DNA of 64,000 nt from Doryteuthis pealeii (lineage: Eukaryota > Mollusca > Cephalopoda > Myopsida > Loliginidae). The DNA lies in NCBI GenBank assembly GCA_023376005.1, contig CM042145.1, positions 101,180,540 to 101,244,539 on the forward strand. Reading direction: 5' to 3'. The translations under genes were made by a program, and so were the position numbers. The notes beneath the pieces are model-generated. The model did not search any database. It saw only the letters and a list, made by a program, of their open reading frames with translations, and was not told where the DNA came from. Numbering within the stretch: position 1 is the stretch's first letter; every line of letters begins with the position of its first letter. Positions 33,243 to 44,999 of the stretch are shown here, piece after piece.

Positions 33243-33260
33243 CATATATACTGAGCATCA

Positions 33261-33546
33261 GCGCTTGGTGTAATGGTTAAACTTTAACCATTAAAGTCAT
33301 GGGAAATGGACTCTTTACTTCGAGTTCAATTCCTGGAGGTGGTAATTGCATTTCACTTAGCGCTAATACCCTTGGGAAAGGTATGAATCCTACTCTCTTT
33401 CCAGCTATGGATAAATAGTAGGGCAGACTTGGCTTTTTAACCTTGGTTAGGAAACCAGTCTAGGGGAAGGAAAACTGAATTCAAACCTGTTGAACTCCGC
33501 TTAAGAAATTGACCTTGTGTCACATCCTGCTCGTGCGGAGGGGTTG

Positions 33547-33549
<3 letters not shown>
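33261..33549 (+). mobile_element. SINE-A copy 3, full length
   Basis: Head GCGCTTGGTGTAATGGTTAA, B box GAGTTCAATTCCTGG, body CTATGGATAAATAGTAGGGC, tail GACCTTGTGTCACATCCTGC, then a (TA)n run (33550-33606). Confidence 0.85.
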
Positions 33550-33606
<57 letters not shown>

Positions 33607-33639
33607 ATGAACATCAGCACAAAAAAAGCAAAATAATAT

Positions 33640-34505
33640 TACACATGTAATCTAGTTTTAATACATTTAAAACTATTTTTCGGTCAATTTTGCTCAAGTA
33701 TGGCCGTAAACATTGTCTAAAGATGGCATAAAATCCGTGTTTTACAAAATAAATTTAACCCTCCCGATTGAAAAAAAAAATTATCAAAAATCAGGGAATT
33801 ATCCAATTTTAATGAAATTTTCAGTGTTGATTTATCAATGCATTTTACAATGCATCAGTTATTTTATTTCAAAACTTTCTGATTTAATTAGGTATTTCTG
33901 CTATTGTAAATTAATATATAAAATTCATTTAAAATATGAATAGCATGATGTTAAGTATAAAATGTCATATTTTTAGATTCTAAAAACATATTTATTTAAT
34001 AACTACTTTATTTTATTATCGAAATCTAATAATTTTTTGTCGAAAACTCTGTTGAAAATTTAGCGCCCCCCCCCCTAAACAGAACAAATATCAATGTATT
34101 TTTTTTCTTTTATAAGATAATAGCCAATTAAATAATTATCGAAAAGAGTAAAAAAAAGATCTCCAAAAATTATTTTTTTAGTTTTATTTTCATTTTATTT
34201 TCCGATACTTATTTTCTACCAGTATAGCACCCTTAAATTATTATTTTTTCTTCTATTCACACCTTCGGTCTTTTGTCTTTTTATTTATGCAGAAAAAAGT
34301 ATCATTCACATATAACCTAGATATACCCAAAATAATATTACACATTTAATTCATTTAAAACGATTTTTTTGGTCAATTTCAATCGCATTCGACCATAAAC
34401 GCTCTTTATAAATGGCGTGTTTACAAAATTATTGTAACATTAGCAATTTTTAAAAAATTACCAAACTTCAGGGAATTATCCGATTTTAATGAAATTTTCA
34501 GTATG
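33640..34505 (+). repeat. Two tandem copies of a P-repeat unit (arm of a foldback element)
   Basis: Both 33640-33870 and 34330-34505 carry AATAATATTACACAT, TTTTTCGGTCAAT, then CAGGGAATTATCC and TTTAATGAAATTTTCAGT. The same core occurs inverted at 35755-35935 and 42780-42965 and in the palindromic MITE at 56362-56781. Confidence 0.6.
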
Positions 34506-35159
34506 CTGGCAAATATATGCACCCTCCGGGTGCAAGTATTTAAGTTTTAATGTAATAAAATATTGTATTAAATTAGAAAAGCTAATGAAACTAAATAAGA
34601 ATACAGATAAAAAGATTTGAAACAGAGGGAGTATAGTAAAAGATTTGAAACAGAGGGAGTATAATAAAAAATGGAACAACTGAAACTTACTCTTCCATCA
34701 CTCTCGTCTTTCATTGTTATTTATTCTAATTTAAGTATTTAGTTAAAAGAGGAAGTAAAGAATAAAATGACAGTTATTTTATCTTGTTAATGGATTGCAT
34801 TTAAGATTCATTGAAGAGATTTTTGCTTATATTCATTAAAATAAAACCAAACAGTTAGAAATCAATAATACTAAGCAAATATTTATTAAATTCGATTTTT
34901 TAATATCAATATGCAAATTAGCCTTCCGTTCACACTGTAAACCGCTATTTTGTTGTATATATAAATATAATTGTATGTTGTCAGTATGTAGACATAGTTA
35001 ACAGTATTAATAATGTAAGACGATTTTATTAATAATTGAGGTTTAGATAAAAATAAAATCATGGAGCATGTGATGTCAATAACTAAGAGAATTGTGACTT
35101 GAGTAGGAATATAGTTTCGGTTACAGACAGAAAAACACACAATCTCCAATATAAAAAGA
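34506..35159 (-). mobile_element. Non-autonomous Helitron, family H, copy with mutated 3' end
   Basis: Minus orientation: 5' TC at 35158-35159 followed by T on the plus strand. The 3' end reads CCAG instead of CTAG. The hairpin GCACCCGGAGGGTGC is intact. It inserted into the P-repeat unit: the sequence ends at TTTTCAGTATG before it and continues ATTTATCAATG after it, as in the uninterrupted copy at 33818-33840. A roughly 30-bp internal tandem duplication lies at 34616-34670. Confidence 0.75.
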
Positions 35160-35935
35160 TATTTATCAATGTATGAATTTTATAATGCATCAGTTATTTT
35201 ATTTCAAAACTTTAATTAAGTATTTTTGCTATGAAAAATATATATATATATAAAATTCATTTAAAATATAAATATTCTGATATTAAGTTTAAAATGTTAT
35301 ATTTTTAGATTCTAGAAATAAATATCTATTTAATGTAAACCTTATTTTAATCAAACAAAGTATAAGTTTTGAAGAAAAACTCTATTGAAAATTTACCCCC
35401 CCCCCTTTTAAGCAGAAAAATATCGATGTATAATTGTTTTCTTTTATAAATAATTAAAATCATAATTAAATAATTATCGAAATGAGTAAAAAAGAAATAA
35501 AAAAAAAAAAAAAATTTTTTTTTTTTTTACATTTTATTTTCCGATTTTCGGTACTTATTTTCTCATAGAATATTTCCCTTAAAAATTTTTTTTTCTATTC
35601 ACAACTTCGGTCTTTTATCTTTTTATTTCTACTGGAATTAGTATCAAACCAAGACCAACTAGAATTACTATACTATATCGGTGGCCTCGATCAAACGCTG
35701 ACCAACTCGCTGAGATTTTACCCGGGGGGGGGGGGGGGCAAAATTAAGTGACGTGAAAAAAATCAGTAAGTTTTGAAATAAAATAACTGATGCATTATAA
35801 AAATCATTCGTTGATAAATCAATACTGAAAATTTCATTAATATCGGATAATTCCCTGATTTTTGTTAATTTTTTCAAATGGGGGGGGGGTACATTTGTTT
35901 TGTAAAACACGGATTTTCGACAAATTGGGTAAACC
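35160..35935. repeat. P-repeat continuation and inverted P-repeat arm
   Basis: 35160-35215 is the rest of the unit split by the Helitron. 35755-35935 is an inverted copy (GATGCATTATAAAAATCATT, TTTCATTAATATCGGATAAT). The pair could be the two arms of one larger inverted-repeat element that spans 33640-35935 and was later invaded. Confidence 0.5.
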
Positions 35936-35938
35936 TAA

Positions 35939-35995
<57 letters not shown>

Positions 35996-36625
35996 CTAGC
36001 AAATATATGCACCCTCCGGGCGCAAGTATTTAAGTTTAAATGTAATAAAATATTAGCTTAAATCAGAAAGGCTAATAAAAACCAATTAAGAATTCAAATA
36101 AAAAGATTTGAAACGGAGGGGGTATAATCGGAAAATAGAACAACTGAAACTTACTCTTTCATCACTTCCGTTTTTCAATGCTAAATTTTCCTAATTTAAC
36201 TATTTAGTTAAAATAGGAAGTAAAGAATAAAATTACAGTTATTTCTTCTTGTTAATGAATTTCTTTTAGGATTTATTGAAGAGATTTTTACTTATATTCA
36301 TTAAGATAAAACCAAACAATTAGAAATCAATAATACAAAGCACATTTTTATTAAAATCAGTTTTTTTAATATCAATATGCAAATTAGCTTTACATTTACA
36401 CTGAAAACTGGTATTTTGTTGTATATATAAATACAATTGCATGTTATTAGTATTTAGGTAAGGCCAACAGTATTAATAATGTCAAACAGTTTTATTATTA
36501 ATTGCGGTTTAAATAGAAATAGAATCATGGAGAATGTGATATAAATAACTAAGGGAATTGTGACTTGAGTACTAATATAGTTTCGGTTACAGACAGAAAA
36601 ACACACAATCTCCATTATAATAAGA
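35996..36625 (-). mobile_element. Non-autonomous Helitron, family H, full copy in a TA microsatellite
   Basis: Minus orientation with TC at 36624-36625 (T follows on plus), CTAG at 35996-35999 (A precedes), and hairpin CCCTCCGGGCGC on the plus strand. It is 630 bp. Its 3' end lies directly in a (TA)n tract (35938-35995). Confidence 0.85.
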
Positions 36626-37184
36626 TGTATATAACCGCACACATTTCCTTAACTGAATAACAGTATAACTATAATTGCATAAACATTTTTTCCTAAGTTA
36701 TTGTACGTTTTTACCAGTCACAACAAAATGACCCCCATTCCTAGGCAACGCAACCCCCTTTCAGAGACGACCCACTCAACAATTCAAAAAGTGAACGAAG
36801 AAAAAAATACCCATTCGACCGTGTGTCCCGAGAAAAAAAAAAAAAAAAAACGCAGTTTTCACACCTCCAGTGCAAGTCCAGATAAAAGCAATGAAGCTAG
36901 GATTTCGAACACTGAGTCTCTAGGCAAGCAACCTCAACCCACTTAGAAAAGAAAGGATAAAACAAAAACCAGAACCTTACTTCTATAGATGTCTGCTTTT
37001 TTTTTTAAAGTCACCTGAGTATGGCATAAGGCCAGGACAACCTGAGGATTGAATTTAACTGTAATTAAAGTAAATTCAATTTACTTAACTACAGTCATTA
37101 GAATAGTGGCTAAATGTGTTTGTTTTTATTTGGGACGAATGCAGAGATCTAGTCGGATCAAATATATCACTTAACCATGGTTAT
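36626..37184. other. Spacer; one 81-codon open frame without support
   Basis: The plus frame 36701-36946 is rich in K, S, T and P with an A-run in the middle. Codon usage and context do not support coding. No repeat was recognised. Confidence 0.35.
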
Positions 37185-37440
37185 GTTGGTAGACTGTGAA
37201 TTCAGGGGCGTATTTTTTTAAATTGATAAATAAAACATAAATTAATGCTTTCGTTGATTTTTTTAACTTCTAAACGTATTAAGTTGAGTTTTCCTTAGAG
37301 TTTGATTTTGATTAAAAATATTAATTCCAGTTAAGAAATTAAAAAAATATATATATTGGACTTCATTTCATATTCCACTAACACCTGTCCGGTATATTTT
37401 AGTAAAAATTTACGCTCCTGAATTCACAGTCAACCGGTAA
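37185..37440. mobile_element. Inverted-repeat element (MITE-like)
   Basis: GACTGTGAATTCAGGGGCGTA at 37192-37212 pairs with TACGCTCCTGAATTCACAGTC near 37410-37430 (one or two mismatches). The inside is AT-rich. Exact termini and target duplication are not resolved. Confidence 0.55.
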
Positions 37441-38055
37441 TATTTGTTGTCTAATGTTTATATTATTTGTAAAGCCGAGACATCTGGTTTCGGGTTTCCC
37501 ATTATATTGGGTTGGTGATACTCGTTACCACACGGGTAATGTTTCTAAAGCAGGTGAAATCAATCAAAAGGATTCTTATGTAACCATAGCAGCAAAATAC
37601 GTGGGCGAAAATATTGACAAAGGAAAGAGAGGGCGATCTAGACGGCGAGGGGGGCAATGATAAAGGTAAGCAGAAGGATGCTCAATGCGAGTGGAGGGCA
37701 ATGAAAAGACGAATAATACAGTCAGTGATGTGATGCAATCGGAAGGACAATAACAAGAAGAAGAAAGAAGTGTTCAAGGAGGATGAAACCAGAAACTTTT
37801 CTTCTTTTTTTAAATAAATAAAGATTTAAAAAGACCCCTATAGGATTTATTTATTTATTTACATCTTAAAAGAATATTGTATCATGGGGGCATTAAACTG
37901 TTCTGGATAACTACCCCCCCCCCTCTATAAGGAAGGGCAGTTTTGACATAACGAGGAGAAACCAAAGTAAGGATAAAGCCCACACAAAACTAAATAAATA
38001 AATGAAAATAAAAAGTCCATACAGCCCCCACGAGTGTCCCGGTGTTCACTCTTAC

Positions 38056-38094
38056 CTTGTTTAGTTTGAAAGTCCTTTCCGAATACAAGGACAT
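38056..38094 (-). CDS. Weak candidate first coding exon
   Basis: Minus strand: ATG in an A-at-minus-3 context encodes MSLYSERTFKLNK, followed at once by GTAAGAG, a good splice donor. No following exon or promoter could be found. It may be chance. Upstream (38095-38160) is AT-rich. Confidence 0.15.
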
Positions 38095-38159
38095 GGTTGG
38101 TATGTATTTAGTTTAGGAGATTTTACCGAATAATCACGAATATCGTTTCCCTGGAGTTA

Positions 38160-40190
38160 AAAAAATAATTACCACGTGAATTCGTTTAAATTAAATCAAT
38201 TGTTGAAGTAAAAAATCTCATGTCGAACGTGTCTTTCTTTCTTTCTTTCCTTCTTTCTTTCTTTCCTTCCTTCTTTTTTTTCTTTTTCTTTTTCCTTTTT
38301 TTTATTTGCCTATTTCATCATCCTCATGCGCTCGAATTTTATTTATTTAATTTAATTTTCAATTATTTTTTTTTTTGTCCAAATAACTTATTTCTTTTTT
38401 TTTTTTTAATTTAAATTCTTCAATTTTTTCCTTTTTGTTTTAGATGAATTTGATAAAAACATGCATTGAAAAAATTATCACAAAAACATTTTTTTTCGAT
38501 CTTCGGTTGTACTAATCCTAATGTAGTAGTTAAATAGTAGTCCGAGTCGTACAAGCTTTATAAAACGTGGAGTCCTGATTACTGGAAACTTGAATGAGAA
38601 TCTCCTAAAATCATATTTCCTTCTCTCTCTTTATTACTCATCCATACTCACATAATTACATATAATTAATCATTTTTAATTTCCTGGATTCATTTTACAC
38701 TGTGAATTAATTTTGCCTTATTTTTCATTATTAAATTTAATTAACACTTATTTAATATCAAGCAAATCGGTAAAAAGGGAAATGATTTGGTTTGATAAAG
38801 ATAAATACACTTGATTAACAATTCAATAAACAATTCACAATTTAACGACTCCTTCCCGATCATCTGTTGTTGCAGAGAGGCCTCATGGGATTTATTTATT
38901 GTATTGACAAGGTTTTGTTTTTGCTTATTTGTTAAACAAAAGAGTATTGTTTGTTTACAGTATGTGTGTACATGATTTTCGTGTAACATTGATACGTAAT
39001 CGAGCACAACTTCAATGTTTTTTATACACACATAAACGTTTCAATGAACGTGTACAAAATAAAACAATTTAAGTAAAAATTAGGTGCCACCAAAATATGC
39101 GCGCAATTTCATTTTAAAAACGAATTAAAATTAATTAAATCGATTATTTAAGGTCAAATGTTTGTTTTAGTCGAAAAAAAAAAGAAGCAAAATAATATTA
39201 CATATGTAATTCATTTTTAATTATCTGATGTTTTACTAAAATAAAAACAATGTGTCTATTATTTCAAATAGTAGTAATGTACTGTTGGGAGCTTGCGTTA
39301 GATACAAGAAAAGATGTAATCAAAGATACATAAATTAAATAAATAAATAAATAACTGCTTTTGTTTTGCTTTCTTTTTATTCATTTATTTAATTTTGTTT
39401 TTTAATGTAACATTTATCTTATATAGTGTAGTAAATTAATCGTACAATTTGTTCTGGGTACATCCAACAGACTGCCCGGAGTATGAAGACGGCTGAAGTT
39501 ATTGCATGTAGACTGTTGATGCATCGGATTGAGAAGTGTGTGAGATAGAGAGTGGGTAAGAGTGAATGGGTGAGAGAGGGTGGGTAAGAGTGAGAGAGAG
39601 AGAGGGGGGATGGGAGGAGTAAATGTGCGTGTGTGTGTGAGCGTTCGGCGTTCGGTTTTGAATTAGGCGAGCATATTATTACGACTTTCACAATATGAAA
39701 ATAATCGCTGAAATAGGAGAAAGAGTAGACAGGGAACTTGAACTGAATCAGGGAAAAAAACTTTATTTACAATCAAATATATAGACTCAATGATTTATTT
39801 ACAATTTAGAAATAATTGAAACATTACCCAATCCAATATATTACTTTGTACGCCTAGAAAAGACAGAAGGTATAAAATAAAGGTTCCGCAAACTCGGTAA
39901 GGGGAGGTAACATATTTTCCGAGATTTTTATATATTTAAAAAATCATTTCTAACGATAGTTCTTTTTCTCACGGAAAACTAAGCAGACATAAGTTATTTC
40001 CCTTTTTTAAATATCGGGATGTTTAGTCTGGTGCTTGAACCAACTGTTAAGTGCGCGTATCTTCGTTGAGTTGTTTTTTCTTACGTGTTTTAGCTACGCC
40101 GTGTAACTTGTTTTTGTAGGAAATTTTCACATATCTAGCCATCCATAACTTTGCTAAATTGTAAATCAATATTTATTGAAAAATTGATAT
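38160..40190. other. AT-rich spacer with CTTT tract, no gene supported
   Basis: (CTTT)n at 38234-38290. GT/GA-rich stretch 39535-39640, the source of spurious low-complexity frames. A P-repeat-like start (AAATAATATTACATATGTAA) lies at 39190. Minus frames here are short and unsupported. Confidence 0.4.
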
Positions 40191-40195
40191 TTATT

Positions 40196-40240
40196 TTGAA
40201 AAAAAGGGGGAGATAACTTGACCATGAGTTACCTCCCTTT
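40196..40240. repeat. Hairpin containing the GGGAGATAAC motif
   Basis: AAAAAGGGGGAGATAACT pairs with AGTTACCTCCCTTTTT across about 8 bases. The same motif appears singly at about 56303, 62868 and 63236. It is a common molluscan repeat motif. Confidence 0.6.
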
Positions 40241-40582
40241 TTGCGTATCCCTGTATAAAATATTTCTTGAAAAGGTAGCAACAAATATACAAAACAAAAG
40301 GACTTACATAAAGTCAAGTATTAAAGTTATACTTTTTTTTTTTTTTTTTATTCAAATAGATTATGAAGATTTTGGAATGGTCGAAGAGTTCTTCTATAAG
40401 AAGGCAGTCGAAAGATGTGTTGAAATAGTAAGGAGATCAATCAAAGTATGTAGATAAGGCAGGGGTCGATCAAAGAAAGCTAAAAGGCTGAGTCAAAACC
40501 AACATAAAAAAATTTTAAAAGCGTTTGAAAAAAAAATTCAAATAAAATTTGGCACTAAAGCACAATAGCACGCAAAGAGATA

Positions 40583-40743
40583 ATGTCATTACGTTACATA
40601 TAAAAAGCATTACATTTCACGGAAATACCTGAAACCTTTGAGACGCTAGGGTAAATGTTAAGGTTGTTAAAGTAAGGGTTAGGCTACTTCGGGAGTTTCC
40701 GTGACCTAATGCTATTTATACGTAAAATATGATTCTAATGATA
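40583..40743. mobile_element. Small MITE with imperfect inverted repeats
   Basis: TTACGTTACATATAAAAAGC...TTTCACGGAAAT at the left pairs with TTTCCGTGACCTAATGCTAT...ACGTAAAAT at the right. The core contains AAATGTTAAGGTTG. Target duplication not resolved. Confidence 0.5.
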
Positions 40744-43170
40744 TTGTAATATTGTTTGTTTCATACAATTTATAATACACATAAAGGACTATTTTTGTTA
40801 CAACTCAAACTTTTTTTTTATTCATTACTTGTACTGCTTTGCTTGTTTCTTTGATGTAACATTTCACATAAAAAATTACCTACAATCAACATACAACAAT
40901 ATTATCTCTTGCGCTCTATTCTGCATTTGTACCTAAAAGTTTATCAATAAATATGAGATAGAACATTTTGAAAGTTCTAAATTCATACACAAAAAATTAA
41001 TAAAAACTCCCTCTGTTCTAAAAAAAAATATCACCAGGAAGTGAATTGTATTTCTCTTGTGAGGGGGTGGGCGTTAAAAAATTGCGCCAAAAATAACAAT
41101 ACCTTTTTGTTCATAATTTCCGTTTAGTCAAAACTTTGTAGATAAGGAGGATTAAAATTCAACAGTCTGAAAAAGATTGAATTAATTTTGGGCTAAACTT
41201 GCAAATTGGTCGGAAAATTAAAACGGAAACTTTTTTGGTGGTGCCCCATAACAGTTTAACTACAGTGTATGAATGAACCTTTCGCGAATTGGGTTACTGT
41301 AGGGGTTTGGGCATTAAGGTTGTTTTTAATTACGTAGCTATGTGCAAAATATCGCTGCCTCTATAAAAGGGTGATCACAGGAAATTCTTCTAAAAATCAT
41401 ATGAAATAAACTAACTATCCGATTTTAATAAAACTTTCGGTAAAAGACGAACTTTTATTGTAAATAAATGTTTACTAAATTGAAAAGGCTAATAATTGTT
41501 TTCGTTAGATTTTGTTTCGTGCGTTGATCCCCCGTACCAAGATCTTTTCTTTTTTTTTCCTTTTTTTTTTGTACATAAATAAGTTTTACATTTTTCGAAA
41601 GACAATTTAATGAAGGAACATATGTAAAAAAAAAAAAGATAATTCGCTACTAAATCGGTTTTGGAAATATGGCATCTTAAACATTGAAACTTAAATCTCG
41701 TAAATAAGAAAAAATATGTGTCTTCTTTTTCTTTTTTTTAATTGTAAGATTATTTTCAAAAGAATTTTATATTAAAAGTTCCTATTGTCTACAATTTTTA
41801 TTTTATTTTTCAGGGATGTTTTAAAATTTATAAAATGTAAAATAAATACTTTTCTTTAATGTACAGCAAAATCGTATTTATTTAATCAAAGAAAATACTG
41901 TATAAAAATATCTTGCTAAAAATAATGACATAATATATGTCGGTTTTTATTTTATAAATTTTTGAAAATAATGTTTGAATTAAAAATTGTCGTCATTCTT
42001 ATTACGGATGGATCAAAGAGAAATAAAAACTGGGTTTTTGGGAAAACTGTTGTTGTTGTTTTCACTGTGTTCTGGATCCATAAGTTAATAGGTTCGAATC
42101 CGTGACGCGTGAATAATTATACTCTGTAAAAGAAAACTCAAATAAACAGTGTTTGAAGAAATTTATTATTTTATTTAGAAACAAATAATTCTCCCGTTTA
42201 TATCCAGAAAGCAGATATTACCGTTCAGTTAAAATTTTATTATAAATAATTTCTAACATTCTAATTCTGATTTTACCAACGTTCATTTTCAATAATATTA
42301 AGAGTTAAATCGTGAGGCATCAAGGAAATGCTAAATTAGTAATTTGTTTTTGCTTCAGAAAATAATTTTTTATACGTATAGTCCTCCATACTAACAAAAG
42401 GTGCACACGTCAAGATGCGATAACTTATAAAATAAAGATTGGGAATTTACGGCAATTTACTTTAAAATGCAAAAAAATTAGGTTTTATGTAAGAGAAATT
42501 TGTTTTTTCTTTTTATAACACATAAACTTGGAATTGTTCTTTATATTAAACGTAAAAGAAAACATCAAAAAGTTTTCCATTTTTTATTGACGTTTTAAAA
42601 TATCTTTTAACAATCTTCGCACGTATTAAAAGACCGTATTTTGCACATCCCTATAGAAAAGCCACCGTAAATTTTTTATTTATTTATAACTTCGGTCTTT
42701 TATCTCTTTATTTATACTGTAATTAGTACAGAAAATGACCAACTCGCAAAAATGTTACGCCCCAAACATAGGGGGGTGTCAAAATTAAGTGACCTGAAAA
42801 AAATGAGAAAGTTTTGAAATAAAATAAATAATGCATTATAAAGATCATTCTTTGATAAATAAACATTGAAAATTTCATTAAAATCCGATAATTCCCTGAT
42901 TTTTGGTAAATTATTTTCTGTAGGTGGGGCTAAATTCATTTTGTCAAAAATGCATTTTACGTCAACTTTGAGCCTCCATAAATCTTAACAAGTCGAGAAT
43001 ACAAGCAAAATTCTCACTACTTTTATCTCCACTGTTTGAATAATTTTCAACAACCGCTCTTCCGGTTCAACAAACCCTTGTTATTAATCAAGCCTTGCAC
43101 ACATAATATTTTGTGTAAATTTTAAAATCAACCCTTTAAAAAAGTCCTCTACTAACGCAAAACGGCGATG
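40744..43170. other. AT-rich spacer with one inverted P-repeat fragment
   Basis: 42780-42965 is an inverted P-repeat (AATGCATTATAAAGATCATT, GGATTTTAATGAAATTTTC on minus). Elsewhere nothing is recognised. Confidence 0.45.
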
Positions 43171-43173
43171 AGG

Positions 43174-43239
43174 CTATGTCTTTGGAAAGTTTGAGAGCTA
43201 TTATCAGATAATAAGCTCTCAAATTTTCCGAAGACATAA
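43174..43239. repeat. Hairpin, arms about 32 bp
   Basis: TATGTCTTTGGAAAGTTTGAG and GCTATTATC pair with GATAATAAGCTCTCAA and TTTTCCGAAGACATA with few mismatches. Loop about 1-2 nt. Confidence 0.7.
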
Positions 43240-43465
43240 TTATATGTAGTGAGATAGCCAATGGCGTGTTATCTCATTTACATATGTGTATTACAACAGG
43301 AGATATATAGAGACAGTTTAGAGGACAGGACAATTAGCTACGAGAAGCTGAGACCTAGAGCTACGATTACGCTCGAAGAATTATTGCTGCTACTACTACA
43401 ACAAGGAGCACGAAACCACACATCACAACATTATATATCAGATAATAATTATCTCCTTTCTACAT

Positions 43466-43810
43466 TTTCCTTGTATTATTGTTGTCCTCATCTTTATTGT
43501 TATGCACACTATGTTTTGGTCGATGTGCCCTCCAGTCTTTTTCAGGTGTTTCTTGTCGAACTCGGAAACTTTCAAGTCAAACTTGGGAGCTTTCATGTCG
43601 GAATCGGGAGCCTAACGGAACTACGGACCAAACCCTTTATTTAATCTATTTAGGTAGATTGTTCTCATTTCGTTAACCCGAGTTCAATAAGAAGGTTCCT
43701 GAGTTCGACAAGAAAACCCCGAAGAAGGCCGGGGGGTAACATCGGACGAAACGTAATGTATATATATATATAACAATAAAGATGAGGACAACCGTCCGAA
43801 AAATCCAAAT
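43466..43810 (+). mobile_element. Possible Penelope-like retroelement 3' tail
   Basis: Contains GAAGAAGGCCGGGGGGTAAC and CGGACGAAACGTAATG, resembling the 'GAAGAAGGCC...GCCGAAACGT' tails that follow GIY-YIG domains in Penelope-like elements, then TATATATATAACAATAAAGA. TTGTCCTCATCTTTATTGTT at 43480-43500 is the inverse of AACAATAAAGATGAGGACAA at 43772-43791. A 127-codon plus frame (43261-43644) overlaps but shows no domain, so I do not call it. Confidence 0.35.
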
Positions 43811-43893
43811 AATCAAGCCTCAACTAAAAAAAATTCTGACAAATAAATTTTTCTTGTTTTACAAAATTAAAAAAAAAATGTTTATTTATACAT

Positions 43894-44013
43894 ACTGTCA
43901 TGGTGTAATGGTTTGCAAGCTTGTCTCGCAGATCCATTACAACTGAAAAGCGAGTACGATCCTCGCTGGATGCCCCATACTTGTGACCTTGTGTCAAATC
44001 CTACTCATCGGGT
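43894..44013 (+). mobile_element. SINE-C copy
   Basis: Head GTCATGGTGTAATGGTTTGC, B-box-like GAGTACGATCCTCGC, tail TACTTGTGACCTTGTGTCAA and ATCCTACTC. Confidence 0.7.
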
Positions 44014-44359
44014 AAATGATTCTTTTTTTATACATTTAGTACGTAGATTTCATTCCCTACACAATTTTCTTACTTTCTTTATTGCTTTCTTTGGTTAGTG
44101 TACCCATGTAAAAGATATACAACTACCTAATATTATTGTCGTTGGGATTTTTTTTTATCCCCGAAAGAAGCAAGGGATATAAACCGTACGTAAGTGCACA
44201 GAGAAAAAAGAGGTGAAATTTCTGAAGAAAGGAAAATAACAACCGTTCGGTACAACATGCCTTTGTTTCTTTCTTTTTTGTTCCTTGAAATTTTTTTTTG
44301 ACACACTTTGTATATCAGCAAAACTACTACGGGTTGGCTTAAAAGGAAGAGGTTTTTTT

Positions 44360-44690
44360 TTTACTCTGAATTGGTCTAGTCAAAGTCCGGATCTCAATCC
44401 AAAGAAATATTGTGGTTAGACCTGATGCTAGTGGTTCTTACCAGATATATACCCCCCTCTAATCTCTCTCAACTGGCTGATCTTTTTTCAAGGAATGGGC
44501 AAAAATCCCTAAAAGCAGATGCAAGAACCTGGTCAATGGCCACAGAAGACATTTGGTTGAAGTAATTACCTTAAAAGGAGGTTCAACAAGTTACTGACTA
44601 AAAGGGTTCACATACCTTTGCACATGTCAGATTTTCAGTTTTGGTGAAATAAAAATCCCTTTTTTAAATAGATAATTAAAATGCATTTTT
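44360..44690 (+). pseudogene. Tc1/mariner transposase C-terminal remnant
   Basis: The frame from about 44370 gives WSSQSPDLNPKKYCG and a stop. The S-P-D-L-N-P block is the conserved segment around the second/third catalytic acid of Tc1-type transposases. Downstream, broken frames carry NWLIFFQGMGKNP, and the non-coding end resembles Tc1 3' ends (GGTTCAACAAGTTACTGACT, then CACATACCTTTGCACATGTC). Inactive, 5' truncated. Confidence 0.7.
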
Positions 44691-44723
44691 TGTTTGTGTT
44701 CATTATTTGGAAAGTCTACATTA

Positions 44724-44970
44724 CAAAGCTCAGTCGGTAGAACGTCCGACTAGGAACCACAAGGTTCCGTGTTCGATACCGGCCCTCGTCAACTTAGTGT
44801 ATGATTAGCACAAGGATCTGTGCGGTAAAGTGAGGAGCTGATGGTAGGTGTGGTACTCCAACTCAAATGCCAAAAAACAATCTCCTTTGTCTAGCGCTAG
44901 TGAAAAGGGGATAAACTCCCTCGTTGTCTGGCTGATACCGACTTTAGGCCACCCCGATAACTTTACTTAT
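44724..44970 (+). mobile_element. SINE-B copy
   Basis: Head AGCTCAGTCGGTAGAACG, B box GTTCGATACCGGCCC, body GAGCTGATGGTAGGTGTGGT, end CCGATAACTTTACTTA. Confidence 0.8.
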
Positions 44971-44999
44971 TTTAAATTTGTTCACAATAACAATGCCCA

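Noticed and set aside
37454..37660. 68-codon plus frame with a donor-like GTAAGC after it
   Set aside because: Composition is plausible but no acceptor, homologue or following exon could be recognised.
40348..40457. Plus-strand exon-like segment after a strong T-rich acceptor (TTATTCAAATAG), frame DYEDFGMVEEFFYKKAVERC...
   Set aside because: The acceptor and frame look attractive, but no partner exon on either side was found and an alternative frame is equally open. Not enough to annotate.
43261..43644. 127-codon plus-strand frame
   Set aside because: No domain, hydrophobic low-complexity composition, and overlaps a hairpin boundary and a retroelement-like tail. Kept only as a possible decayed piece.
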